Origin: Actinomycetes bacterium
Lineage (GTDB): Bacteria; Actinomycetota; Acidimicrobiia; Acidimicrobiales; RAAP-2
Assembly: GCA_021831035.1 (NCBI GenBank)
Contig: JAKBNL010000002.1
Location: 1-64,000 of the forward strand
DNA: 64,000 bases
Direction of reading: 5' to 3'
The position numbers and the translations under genes were made by a program. Positions within the stretch are counted from its first letter, which is position 1; the number at the start of each line of letters is the position of its first letter. This document shows, in pieces, positions 1 through 10,252 of the stretch. The notes beneath the pieces are model-generated. The model ran no database searches. It saw only the letters and a program-made list of their open reading frames with translations, and was not told where the DNA came from.

Positions 1-402
1 TCTGGTGGGGATCTGGTCACGGATCTTGGCGAACAGCGGCGCGAGGGTGGCGTCGACGATGACCACCTTGTCGGCCGCGTGGTTGACGATGTAGGCGAGC
101 TGGTCGGGGAAGAGGCGGATGTTCAGGGTGTGCAGGACGGCGCCCATCGAGGGCACCGCCAGGTAGGCCTCGACGTGGGCCTGGTTGTTCCACATGAACG
201 TGCCCACCCGGTCGCCCGGACCCACGCCCAGTCGCCGCAGGGCGGCCGCGAGCCGCTCGGCCCGCTGGGCCACCTGGTGGAAGGTCCCCTCGTCGACGCC
301 CTCGGGCGTGACGGTGAAGATCTTCTTATCCGCGTACAGGTACTCGCCGTGTCGGATGATGCCGCTGATCAGCAGTGGCGCCTCTTGCATGGTGCTCTTC
401 AT
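1..402 (-). CDS. Acyl-CoA synthetase (AMP-forming), N-terminal part, runs off the window
   Basis: The first 134 residues of an ANL-superfamily fatty-acyl-CoA ligase, which activates a carboxylic acid with ATP and CoA. The fragment reads MKSTMQEAPLLISGIIRHGE and continues through the family's N-terminal pattern (LGVGPGDRVGTFMWNN, HVEAYLAVPSMGAVLHTLN), typical of long- or medium-chain acyl-CoA synthetases. The catalytic P-loop and C-terminal domain lie outside. The ATG at 402 is chosen because GAGGGGGAA sits a few bases upstream; a second ATG at 390 is possible. The gene follows gltD by 40 bp but has its own candidate -10 box. Substrate cannot be told from this part. Confidence 0.85.
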   Translation of the reverse strand, partial: MKSTMQEAPLLISGIIRHGEYLYADKKIFTVTPEGVDEGTFHQVAQRAERLAAALRRLGVGPGDRVGTFMWNNQAHVEAYLAVPSMGAVLHTLNIRLFPDQLAYIVNHAADKVVIVDATLAPLFAKIRDQIPTR

Positions 403-420
403 CGGTTCCCCCTCGTCTCG

Positions 421-426
421 ATAGTA
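421..426 (-). promoter_or_regulatory. -10 box TACTAT for the acyl-CoA synthetase
   Basis: TACTAT on the minus strand, followed after 18 bases by the ATG with a GAGGGGGAA ribosome site between. It suggests the ligase is transcribed apart from gltBD. Sequence match only. Confidence 0.4.
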
Positions 427-442
427 CCGAGCGGTCCGCCGT

Positions 443-1862
<1,420 letters not shown>

Positions 1863-1870
<8 letters not shown>

Positions 1871-4800
1871 TGCGCGCCCCGTCCCGGGCCCGCTGGTACT
1901 CCGAGGTCTCCACCCTCACGAAGTCGAGCCGGGTCCGGCGCCAGTCGGCGAGCAGCGCCGCCGCCCGGGTCGAGCCCGTCTCGTCGCGGTAGCGCTCGAG
2001 CAGGGCGCGCACCAGGGCGTCGTCGTCGGCCTCGAGTGGGTCGAGCTCGTAGACCCCGGCCGCGAGGTGGTCGTGGACGGTCCCCTCGGGGTCGTAGAGG
2101 TAGAGCGTGCCGCCGGACATGCCGGCCGCCAGGTTGCGGCCCGTGGGCCCGAGGATCACCACGACCCCTCCGGTCATGTACTCACAGGCGTGGTCCCCCG
2201 TGCCCTCGACGACCAGGGTGGCCCCGGAGTTGCGCACCCCGAGGCGCTCGCCCACGATCCCGCTGACGAAGACCTCCCCGGCCGTGGCGCCGTAGGCGAT
2301 GACGTTGCCGGCGATGACGTGGGACTCCGCGGGGAAGGGCGCGCGCGGGTCGGGACGCACGACGACCCGTCCGCCCGAGAGACCCTTGGCCACGTAGTCG
2401 TTGGCGTCGCCCGTGAGCCGCAGCGTGAGCCCGGCGGGGATGAACGCTCCGAGGCTCTGGCCGGCCGAACCGGTGAGCTCGACGACGACGTGGTCGTCGT
2501 CGAGGGTCCGGGCGCCCAGCGCGCGGGTGAGAGCGCTGCCGGTCAGGGTGCCGACGGCCCGGTCGACGTTGCGCACCTCGAGCGCGAGTCGCACCGGCGT
2601 GCCCGACAGGGCCGCGTCCACCGCCGTCGAGAGGAACCGCCAGTCGAGGGCGCCGTCGAGGCCGTGGTCCTGCTTCAGGCTCTGACGGCGCTGGTCGGGG
2701 TCGACCGCGACGAGCAGCGCCGACAGGTCGAGGTCGACGGTGGGGTCGGCCGGGGGGCGTGCGCGTAGTCGCGCCACGTCCCCGATCACCTCGTCCAGGG
2801 TCCGCGCGCCGAGCGCTGCCAGGTGCTCGCGCACCTCCTCGGCGATGAACTCGAAGAAGGTCTCGACGAACTCGGGTCGACCGGTGAAGCGCTCGCGCAG
2901 GACCGGGTTCTGGGTCGCGATGCCCACCGGGCAGGTGTCGAGGTGGCAGACCCGCATCATCACGCAGCCCGAGACGACCAGCGGCGCGGTGGCGAAGCCG
3001 AACTCCTCGGCGCCGAGCAGGGCCGCGACCACGACGTCGCGGCCGGTCTTCAGCTGGCCGTCGACCTGCAGGACGACGCGACTGCGCAGGCCGTTGGTCG
3101 CGAGCGTCTGGTGGGCCTCGGCGAGCCCGAGCTCCCAGGGCGTGCCGGCGTGCTTGAGCGAGGTCAGCGGGGCCGCCCCGGTGCCCCCGTCGTGACCGGA
3201 GATCAAGATGACGTCCGCGTGGGCCTTGGCGACGCCGGCGGCGATGGTGCCGACCCCCTGCTCACTGACGAGCTTGACGTGGATGCGCGCCTCGTCGTTG
3301 GCGCACTTCAGGTCGTAGATGAGCTGGGCGAGGTCCTCGATGGAGTAGATGTCGTGGTGCGGCGGGGGCGAGATGAGCCCGACCCCGGGCGTCGAGTGAC
3401 GGGTGCGGGCGATCCAGGGGTAGACCTTGGCCCCGGGGAGCTGGCCGCCTTCGCCGGGCTTCGCCCCCTGGGCCATCTTGATCTGGATGTCGTCGGCGTT
3501 GACGAGGTAGCGGCTCGTCACCCCGAAGCGGCCCGAGGCAACCTGCTTGATGGCCGAGCGGGTGTTGTGGCGGGGGTCGGCGACCGCGAAGCGCTCCTCG
3601 TCCTCACCGCCCTCGCCGGTGTTGGACCGCGCCCCCAGGCGGTTCATGGCGACGGCGAGCGTCTCGTGCGCCTCTTGGGAGATCGAGCCGTAGGACATCG
3701 CCCCGGTGGAGAAGCGCGCGAGGATCGCGGACACGCTCTCGACCTCCTCGAGCGGCACGGGGGTGGCGCTCGGCTCGAGCTCGAGCAGCCCGCGCAGCGT
3801 GAGCTGGTCACGGCTCTGTTCGTCGACGAGTCGGGTATACTCCTTGAAGATGTCGTAGCGCCTGGCGCGCGTCGCGTGCTGGAGGCGCTGGACCGTGCGG
3901 GGGTTGAACAGGTGCAGCTCGCCGTCGCGGCGCCACTGGTATTCGCCGTTGTGGGCGAGCGGCTGGTCAACCGGGACGTCGAAGGCCGAGGCGTGGGTCG
4001 CGAGCACGGCGCGCGCCAGGTGCTCGAGCGTCGCTCCGCCGACCCGTGAGGGCAGTCCCGGGAAGTAGCGGTCGAGGAGCTCGGCCGAGAGGCCGACCGG
4101 CTCGAAGAGCTGCGCGCCGACGTAACTCGTGACCGTGGAGACGCCCATCTTGGACATCACCTTGACGACGCCCTTGGTGAGGGCCTTGGCGTAGCGGTAG
4201 CGGGCGTCGCGGGCCTCGAGGGCGTCAAGCTCGCCCGCGGCGACGAGCGCGTCGATCGACTCGTAGGCCAGGTACGGGCAGACGGCCGACGCCCCGAAGC
4301 CGAGCAGGAGGGCGACGTGGTGCACCTCGCGCACATCGCCGGCCTCGAGCACGAGGGCCGCGGAGGTGCGCAGCCGCTCGTCGACGAGCCGGTGGTGCAC
4401 CGCCGAGGCCAGCAGCAGGCTCGGGATGGCGGCCTGTTCGGCGTTGGTGCCCCGGTCCGAGAGCAGCAGGACGGTCGCCCCGGCGTGCACCTGGGCGACG
4501 GCCTCGTCGCAGACCCGCTCGAGAGCCGTCGCGAGGCGATCGGCGGCGCTGGCCGCGCCCCGGGCCGGGAAGAGCCCGTCGAGGGGGACGGTGCGCATGT
4601 CGCGCGCCCGGGGGTGGCGTTCGATGTAGCGGATCTTCTCGAGCTCCTCGCTCGACAGGACCGGGGAGGCCAACACGATCTGGTGGCAGTGGGCCGGCGA
4701 CTCGGCGAGGAGGTTGCCCTCGCCGCCGATGACCACGCGCGTCGAGGTCACGAGCTCTTCGCGGATCGCGTCGAGGGGCGGATTGGTCACCTGAGCGAAG

Positions 4801-6302
4801 AGCTGGGTGAAGTAGTCGAAGAGACCCCGGGGGCGCGTCGAGAGCACCGGAAGACGGGTGTCGGAACCCATCGAGCCGATCGGCTCCTCGCCCACCTGGG
4901 CCATGTGGCGCACGATGAGGCGCAGGTCCTCCTCGGAGTAGCCGAAGGAGCGCTGGAGCTGTCGCACCGAGTCGAAGCTCGGGGTCAGCGTGGGGCCCGG
5001 CGCGACCTCGTCCAAGGAGACCTGTTCGCGTTCGAGCCATTCCCCGTAGGGCGCGCGAGCGGCGAGCTCGGCCTTGATCTCCTCGTCCTCAACCACTCGA
5101 CCGTGCTCGAGGTCGACGAGGAACATCCGCCCGGGCCGGAGCCGGCCCTTGGCGACGACCTCCCCGGGGTCGATCGGCAGGACCCCGACCTCGCTCGCGA
5201 AGATCACCCGAGCGTCGCGGGTGATCCAGTAGCGCGCCGGTCGCAGGCCGTTGCGGTCGAGCACCGCCCCGGCGACCCGCCCGTCACTGAAGGTGATCGA
5301 GGCCGGCCCGTCCCAGGGTTCCATGAGACCCGCGTGGAACCGGTAGAAGTCGCGACGGGCCGGCTCCATGGCGCTGTGGCGCTCCCAGGCCTCGGGGATC
5401 ATCATCAACACGGCGTGCGGCAGGCTCCGCCCGGCGCGCACGAGGAGCTCGACCACCTCGTCGAAGGAGGCGGAGTCGCTCATGTTCTCGCTGACGATCG
5501 GCGTGAGCTCGTCCAGCGGGAGGGGCAGCGTGGCGCACGCGAGGGTGGACTCGCGCGCGCGCATCCAGTTGCGGTTGCCCCGCACCGTGTTGATCTCGCC
5601 GTTGTGGGCGATGAGCCGGAAGGGTTGGGCCAGGTCCCAGCGGGGCAGGACGTTGGTGGAGAACCGGCTGTGGACGATGGCGACGCCCGTCTCGAGCCGC
5701 TCGTCGGACAGGTCCGCGAAGTAGGCGCGCAGCTGGGGGGCCGAGAGCATGCCCTTGTAGATCACGACGGTCGAGGAGCACGACGCGGCGTAGACCCCGT
5801 GACGGCGCTCGATCGCCCGCCGGGCGCAGTACAGGGCGCCCTCGAGGTCGGCCCCGGGTCGGTCGCGCCAGGCGAGCAGCTGCTGGACGAAGCGGGGTTC
5901 GCTGGCCGCCGAGGTCGCCCCGAGGATCGTGGAGTCGACGGGGACGTCGCGCCAGGCGAGCGGGCGCAGCCCGGCCCGGGCGAGGTCGGTCTCCATCGCG
6001 TCGAGCAGCTCGCCGAGCGACGCGGTGCGCGGGACCATCCACTGGGCGACGCCGTAAGCGCCGCGCTCGGGGACGGCGTCACCGAAGGCGGCCCGCACGA
6101 ACCCGTCGGGCATCTGGAGGAGGATTCCCGCGCCGTCGCCCGAGCCGACGTCCGAGCCCGTCGCCCCGCGGTGCTCGAGGTTCTCCAGGATGGTCAGGGC
6201 GTCCGCGACCGTCTGGTGGCGCGCGCGACCGCTGAGTTCGGCGACCATCCCGACGCCGCAGGCGTCGTGGTCGAAGCGCGAGTCGTAGAGTCCTGGGGCC
6301 AT
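1863..6302 (-). CDS. gltB: Glutamate synthase (NADPH) large subunit
   Basis: Alpha subunit, 1479 aa, converting glutamine and 2-oxoglutarate to two glutamates. Order: class II glutamine amidotransferase, central domain, FMN-binding synthase domain, C-terminal GXGXG domain. The catalytic cysteine is Cys15 in DHDACGVG, implying that a 14-residue propeptide is removed, as in other GltB proteins. The 3Fe-4S motif CHLDTCPVG is near residue 1115 and the FMN domain contains ISGHDGGTGAAP. The frame stays open upstream, but the ATG at 6302 gives the family's normal N-terminus; an extension would run into the divergent thiO. No good ribosome site is seen before this ATG. Confidence 0.97.
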
Positions 6303-6335
6303 GGCGTCGTCTCGGGGCAACGCTGACCCGCCGTC

Positions 6336-6341
6336 ATCATA
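6336..6341 (-). promoter_or_regulatory. -10 box TATGAT for gltB
   Basis: TATGAT on the minus strand lies 33 bases before the gltB ATG and predicts a leader of about 27 nt. It is back-to-back with the thiO -10 box, with 31 bp between the two hexamers. Confidence 0.5.
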
Positions 6342-6372
6342 GCGAGCGTCCGGCGCCCGCCCGCGAGGGTCG

Positions 6373-6378
6373 TACGCT
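6373..6378 (+). promoter_or_regulatory. Leaderless promoter -10 box of thiO
   Basis: TACGCT, then TGGGGT, then the GTG start of thiO at 6385. Six bases between the hexamer and the start codon put the expected transcription start on the G of GTG. No ribosome site is present. Confidence 0.6.
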
Positions 6379-6384
6379 TGGGGT

Positions 6385-7452
6385 GTGACCAGTCCGTCGC
6401 GACGCGCCGTCGTGGTCGGGGGTGGCGTCATCGGACAGGTGAGCGCCCTCGCGCTGGCGCGCGCGCGCTGGCGCGTCACGGTCGTCGACCCCGCCCCCGG
6501 TCGCGGGGCGACCGCGGCGGCGGCCGGAATGCTCGCCCCCGGGGGCGAAGCCGCACCGGGCGAGGAGGAGAACCACCGCCTGCACCAGGCGGCGCTCGAC
6601 GCGTGGCGCGACCTCGTCGAGGAGGTCGCGGAGACGACGGGCGAGGCCATCGCGCTGCACCGGGTCGGCACGCTGGTCGTCGGTCTTGACGCCGGGGACC
6701 GTCGGCTCGTCGAGCAGTACGCCGGCGTGGCCCGCGGCTACGGCGTCGCCCTGCGCACGCTGGCGCGTCGCGACGAACCCGCGCCCTTCGAGGGGCTGAG
6801 CGCGCGGGTGACCCAGGGCGTCCTCGCGGAGGGTGACGCCTGGGTCGACCCCGACGAGGTGATGGCCCGGGTGCGCGCCGCCAACGAGGCTCTCGGGGTC
6901 GAGTACCGCGCCTCGAGCGTGCGGCGCTGCTCCCGGGTCGTCTCGCGGGTCGTCGTGGAGGCTGACGACGGCTCCCTCGAGGGCGACCTGGGACTCGTCG
7001 CGACGGGCTCGACGGGGCTCCCGACGGGCCTCGAGGCGCCCCCGGCGACCTCGGTGCGCCCCGTGCGGGGGATGACGCTGCGGGTGGTCGGTCCGGACCG
7101 CTACCACCTGCCGATGGTGCGGGCCTACGTCCACGGGCGACCTTTCTACGCCGTCGGCCGGGCCGAGCGCTATAACGTGCTCGGCGCGAGCTCCGAGGAG
7201 TCGCCGGTGCGCGCGGTCGAGCTGGGCGAGCTCCAGCGGCTGGTGCGTGACGGCCTCGAGGTCATCCCCGAACTCGAGACGGCCGACCTGCTCGAGACGC
7301 GCGTCGGGTTGCGCCCGGCGAGCGGCGACCTGCGCCCCTTCCTGGCTGACCTCGGCGGGGGCTGGTGGTGGTCGTCGGGCCACTACCGCCACGGCGTGAC
7401 CCTGGCCCCGGTGGCGGCGCGGCGTCTGATCGACGCGGTCGGCTCGGCGTGA
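6385..7452 (+). CDS. thiO: Glycine oxidase / FAD-dependent amine oxidase ThiO
   Basis: 355-aa member of the DAO family. ThiO oxidises glycine to iminoglycine for the thiazole half of thiamine. The FAD loop VVVGGGVIGQVSALALARAR is at residues 9-28, followed by the family's ATAAAAGMLAPGGEA segment that contacts the flavin. The C-terminus has GLRPASGDLRPF and GHYRHGVTLAP, the second nucleotide-contact block of ThiO proteins. The thiO role rests on thiS overlapping its stop codon. The mRNA is predicted to be leaderless, so a TPP riboswitch in the 5' leader is excluded if that start is right. thiG does not follow. Confidence 0.9.
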   Translation: MTSPSRRAVVVGGGVIGQVSALALARARWRVTVVDPAPGRGATAAAAGMLAPGGEAAPGEEENHRLHQAALDAWRDLVEEVAETTGEAIALHRVGTLVVGLDAGDRRLVEQYAGVARGYGVALRTLARRDEPAPFEGLSARVTQGVLAEGDAWVDPDEVMARVRAANEALGVEYRASSVRRCSRVVSRVVVEADDGSLEGDLGLVATGSTGLPTGLEAPPATSVRPVRGMTLRVVGPDRYHLPMVRAYVHGRPFYAVGRAERYNVLGASSEESPVRAVELGELQRLVRDGLEVIPELETADLLETRVGLRPASGDLRPFLADLGGGWWWSSGHYRHGVTLAPVAARRLIDAVGSA

Positions 7453-7643
7453 TACGGGTCAACGGGGCGGAGCGACCGTGGCCGGGGGGCACGGTGAGCG
7501 ACCTCGTGACCGAGCTCGGCCTATCGCCGCGGGGTATCGCGGTGGCGTTGGACGGGGACGTCGTCGCGCGTTCACTCTGGCCCACGACGCCGGTCGACGA
7601 GGGTGCCGTCGTCGAGGTCGTGACCGCCGCCGCCGGCGGCTGA
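7449..7643 (+). CDS. thiS: Sulfur carrier protein ThiS
   Basis: 64-aa ubiquitin-fold sulfur carrier. The C-terminus ends in Gly-Gly (VTAAAGG), the site that is adenylated and converted to thiocarboxylate. The N-terminal strand MIRVNGAERPWPGG is typical. GTG start at 7449 overlaps the thiO stop as GTGA, indicating translational coupling. The partner thiazole synthase gene (thiG) is not adjacent and is expected elsewhere in the genome. Confidence 0.92.
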   Translation: MIRVNGAERPWPGGTVSDLVTELGLSPRGIAVALDGDVVARSLWPTTPVDEGAVVEVVTAAAGG

Positions 7644-7653
7644 GGGGAGGACC

Positions 7654-7809
7654 ATGTCGGTGAGCGAGATCGTCGAGGCGCTGGACCGTCGCATCCTCGA
7701 CGCGATCGAGGCGAAGGCGACGGGCGAGACCCTCGCCTACCTCTGTGAGGCGAGGGCCTGGCTGACCCACCCCGACCAGCCCCACGGGGCCCACCGCTCG
7801 GCCCCCTAG
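7654..7809 (+). CDS. Small hypothetical protein, 51 aa
   Basis: Starts at the ATG at 7654 behind a strong ribosome site (GGGGAGG, spacing 3), 10 bp after thiS, so it probably belongs to the thiO-thiS transcript. The sequence MSVSEIVEALDRRILDAIEA is predicted to be helical and is followed by TGETLAYLCEARAWLTHPDQ; there is no signal peptide and only one cysteine. I do not recognise the family. Its position is where thiG often stands, but it is far too short to be ThiG. Real translation is supported by the ribosome site and operon position only. Confidence 0.6.
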   Translation: MSVSEIVEALDRRILDAIEAKATGETLAYLCEARAWLTHPDQPHGAHRSAP

Positions 7810-7833
7810 CCAGCGAGTAAAATCATCCGGCTA

Positions 7834-7909
7834 CGGGCTGTGGCTTAGTTTGGTCTAGAGCGCTCGGCTGGGGGCCGAGAGATCGGGAGTTCGAATCTCC
7901 CCAGCCCGA
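7834..7909 (+). tRNA. tRNA-Pro (anticodon GGG)
   Basis: A complete cloverleaf. Acceptor arms CGGGCTG/CAGCCCG pair fully, the anticodon stem CTCGG/CCGAG encloses loop CTGGGGG (anticodon GGG), and T-arm GGGAG/CTCCC encloses TTCGAAT. The discriminator is A, and CCA is not encoded. A -10-like TAAAAT at 7818-7823 ends ten bases before the 5' end. It reads CCC (and CCU by wobble) codons. Confidence 0.95.
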
Positions 7910-7910
7910 C

Positions 7911-8603
7911 TCAGGGGGCCGCGTGGAGCGGCCACTCGTAGCGACCCTCCTCGACGGGGCCCTCACCGCGGCGCTCGAGGTAGGCGCTGAAGCCCCGGAG
8001 CCACTCCCGGTGCCACCCGGCCAGGGTCTCGGTGAGCCGCGCGGGGGGCGTGGCGGCGATCTCGGGGTAGCGCTCGAGGAGCCGCTCGAAGAGCACCAGG
8101 CTGGCCGCGGCGTCCTCGTCGGCGCTGTGGGCCCCCGCGAGGGCCACCCCGTAGTGGGCGCACAGGTCGGCCAGGGTCCGCTTGCCCCGGCGGTAGCGGT
8201 CCAGGTGGCGGTCGAGAACGAGCACGTCGGCCACCGCCCCGACGCCGCGCTCGCTCAGGCGCGCGCGGCCGAGACGGCCCAGTTGGGCGTCGACCATCGT
8301 GAGGTCGTAGGCGACGTTCATGCCGACCACGACCCCGCCGTCGCGCCAGATCGCCTCGAGTCGCTCCGCGAGGGCCGGGACGACCGTCGCGAGGCCCGGC
8401 GCATCGGCGACCATGGCGTCGGTGATGCCGTGCACGCGGGTGGCGCCGGCGGGGATGGGCCGGCCGGGGTCGACGAGACCGGTCTCGGCGGTCACCTCTC
8501 CCGCGCCGTCGCGCCAGGCGAAGGCGAACGAGACCGGGGCGTCACTGAAGGGGTCCACGCCGGTCGTCTCGAGGTCGAAGGCGACCGGGCCGACCCCGCT
8601 CAC
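7911..8603 (-). CDS. DnaQ-like 3'-5' exonuclease domain protein
   Basis: 230 aa. The N-terminus VAFDLETTGVDP carries the exonuclease I DxE motif of the DEDD superfamily (epsilon subunit, RNase T, PolA exonuclease). GMNVAYDLTMVDAQLGRL fits Exo II, and the C-terminal part has ALAGAHSADEDAAASLVLFE, the HxAxxD of the DEDDh branch. It probably degrades single-stranded DNA or RNA from the 3' end; the substrate is unknown. GTG at 8603 is the only sensible start, since an extension would consist of unconserved proline/arginine-rich sequence. It ends one base after tRNA-Pro on the opposite strand. Confidence 0.85.
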   Translation of the reverse strand: MSGVGPVAFDLETTGVDPFSDAPVSFAFAWRDGAGEVTAETGLVDPGRPIPAGATRVHGITDAMVADAPGLATVVPALAERLEAIWRDGGVVVGMNVAYDLTMVDAQLGRLGRARLSERGVGAVADVLVLDRHLDRYRRGKRTLADLCAHYGVALAGAHSADEDAAASLVLFERLLERYPEIAATPPARLTETLAGWHREWLRGFSAYLERRGEGPVEEGRYEWPLHAAP

Positions 8604-8683
8604 GCGGTCCGTCCGGCGTCGGGACGGCTCCCACCGTGGGCGGGTCCTGGGGGTGGGGTCGACGTGGTCATCCGGGCCAGCGC

Positions 8684-8689
8684 AGTGTA
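8684..8689 (-). promoter_or_regulatory. -10 box TACACT, probably for the exonuclease gene
   Basis: TACACT on the minus strand, about 80 bases before the exonuclease GTG; it would give a leader of roughly 75 nt. It faces away from the TAGGCT at 8731, so the two genes share this intergenic stretch. Confidence 0.35.
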
Positions 8690-8730
8690 CGCCCGCGCCG
8701 CGAGAGCCCGAGTGGCCCGGTCGGGCCCGG

Positions 8731-8736
8731 TAGGCT
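8731..8736 (+). promoter_or_regulatory. -10 box TAGGCT for the FAD oxidoreductase
   Basis: TAGGCT, the hexamer used by several other genes in this window, lies 98 bases before the ATG at 8835 and predicts a leader of about 90 nt. Confidence 0.4.
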
Positions 8737-8815
8737 GGAGGGGCAAGAGGCCGGCCTGACCACCGGCGTTCGACGGGCTCCGAGCCCGCGAAAGACGTGT
8801 CGAGAGTGGGTGATT

Positions 8816-8830
8816 CCAACCTCCGGTTGG
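8816..8830 (+). other. Hairpin just upstream of an SD-less start codon
   Basis: CCAAC and GTTGG form a five-pair stem with loop CTCCG, ending four bases before the ATG at 8835. There is no Shine-Dalgarno sequence between or before. In mRNA it could control initiation; it may also be chance. Confidence 0.35.
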
Positions 8831-8834
8831 ACGT

Positions 8835-10247
8835 ATGCAGAAGAAGGACCCCTTCGTCCTCCGCCATCTCAGCGATGTCCAGCCGCTCCTCTGGTGGCTC
8901 GACGAGGACCCCCTGGAGCCCGAGTCGCGACCCGCTCTCATCGGCGAGGTCGGGGCCGACCTGTGCGTGGTCGGAGCCGGCTACACCGGACTGTGGACGG
9001 CGCTGCTGGCCAAGGAGCGTGACCCCGAGCGCGAGGTCGTGGTCGTCGAGCAGTACGAGACCGGCGCCGGGGCCTCCGGGCGCAACGGGGGCTTCTGCTC
9101 GGCCTCGCTCACCCACGGCTTCTTCAACGGCCTGCGCCGCTTCCCGCGCGAGATGGAGACCATCGAGCGCCTCGCGCGCGAGAACCTCGACGAGATCGAG
9201 CGCACCATCGAGCGCTACGGCATCCAGTGCGACTGGGAGCGCACCGGGGAACTCACCGTCGCGGTCGCCCCGTGGCAGATGCGTGAGCTCGAGGAGCAGG
9301 CCCGGCTGCGCAACCAGATGGGCGACAGCGTGGTCGTGCTCGACGCCGAGGCGGTGCGCCAACGCATCCACTCTCCCTCTTACCTCGGGGGCCTCTACGA
9401 CCACGACGGGACGGCCCTGGTGGACCCGGCGCGCCTCGTCTGGGGGCTCGAGCGGGCCTGCATCTCACTGGGGGTGCACATCTACGAGAACTCCCGGGTC
9501 GAGTGGCTCGAGGACGTCGACGAGGCCGTGCGGGTGCACACCCCCTTCGGGGCGGTCACCGCGGCCAAGGTCGCGCTCGCGACCAACGTCTTCCCCTCGC
9601 TCGTTCGTGCGGCGCGCAAGTACGTCGTCCCGGTCTACGACTACGCCATGGTCACCGAGCCCCTGACCCCCGAGCAGCTGGCGAGCATCGGCTGGGAGGG
9701 TCGCGAGGGCGTGAGCGACGCGGGCAACCAGTTCCACTACTACCGGCTCACCAAGGACAACTCGATCCTCTGGGGCGGCTACGACGCGATCTACCGCTTC
9801 CGGGGCAAGGCCCAGCGGGAGTTCGAGTTCAACCCTGAGACCTACTACCGGCTGGTGCGCCACTTCCTGACGACGTTCCCCCAGCTCGCCGGGATCAAGT
9901 TCACCCACTCCTGGGGCGGCTCGATCGACACGTGCACGCGCTACTCCCCCTTCTGGGGCACCGCGCACGCCGGCAAGGTGGCCTACGTCATGGGCTTCAC
10001 CGGGCTCGGGGTCGCCTCGACGCGCTTCGGGGCCGCCACGATGCTCGACCTGCTCGACGACCTCGACACCGAGCGCACGCGGCTCTCGATGGTGCGCAAG
10101 AAGCCCTGGCCGTTCCCGCCCGAACCGTTGCGCTGGGTGTTCATCCGCCTCACCCAGCGCGCCATCCGACGCGCTGACGAGAACGCCGGGCGGCGCAACC
10201 TGTGGCTGCGCCTGCTCGACGCGCTCAAGATGGGCTTCGACTCCTAG
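8835..10247 (+). CDS. FAD-dependent oxidoreductase, DadA/PuuB-like
   Basis: 470-aa flavoprotein of the DAO family, closest in layout to gamma-glutamylputrescine oxidase. The FAD loop DLCVVGAGYTGLWTALLAKE is at residues 42-61, followed by GAGASGRNGGFCSASL, the conserved flavin-contact segment. The C-terminal flavin loop is VMGFTGLGVASTRFGAATML. A short extension (MQKKDPFVLRHL, QPLLWWLDED) precedes the flavin domain, as in PuuB-like enzymes. The likely reaction is oxidation of a secondary or primary amine with O2; the substrate is not readable from sequence. It stands alone, convergent with acs. Confidence 0.85.
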   Translation: MQKKDPFVLRHLSDVQPLLWWLDEDPLEPESRPALIGEVGADLCVVGAGYTGLWTALLAKERDPEREVVVVEQYETGAGASGRNGGFCSASLTHGFFNGLRRFPREMETIERLARENLDEIERTIERYGIQCDWERTGELTVAVAPWQMRELEEQARLRNQMGDSVVVLDAEAVRQRIHSPSYLGGLYDHDGTALVDPARLVWGLERACISLGVHIYENSRVEWLEDVDEAVRVHTPFGAVTAAKVALATNVFPSLVRAARKYVVPVYDYAMVTEPLTPEQLASIGWEGREGVSDAGNQFHYYRLTKDNSILWGGYDAIYRFRGKAQREFEFNPETYYRLVRHFLTTFPQLAGIKFTHSWGGSIDTCTRYSPFWGTAHAGKVAYVMGFTGLGVASTRFGAATMLDLLDDLDTERTRLSMVRKKPWPFPPEPLRWVFIRLTQRAIRRADENAGRRNLWLRLLDALKMGFDS

Positions 10248-10252
10248 GTCGA

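Noticed and set aside
6303-6384. TPP riboswitch before thiO.
   Set aside because: The predicted start is leaderless and the 82-bp gap holds no THI-box sequence.
6303-6671. 123-codon N-terminal extension of gltB.
   Set aside because: It runs through the thiO coding region and past the catalytic Cys that must lie close to the N-terminus.
6337-7392. 351-codon minus-strand frame opposite thiO.
   Set aside because: No family match, no ribosome site, and thiO on the plus strand has full motif support.
8797-9666. 289-codon plus-strand frame overlapping the FAD oxidoreductase.
   Set aside because: Ser/Arg/Pro-rich shadow of the real frame; the flavin motifs are in the other frame.
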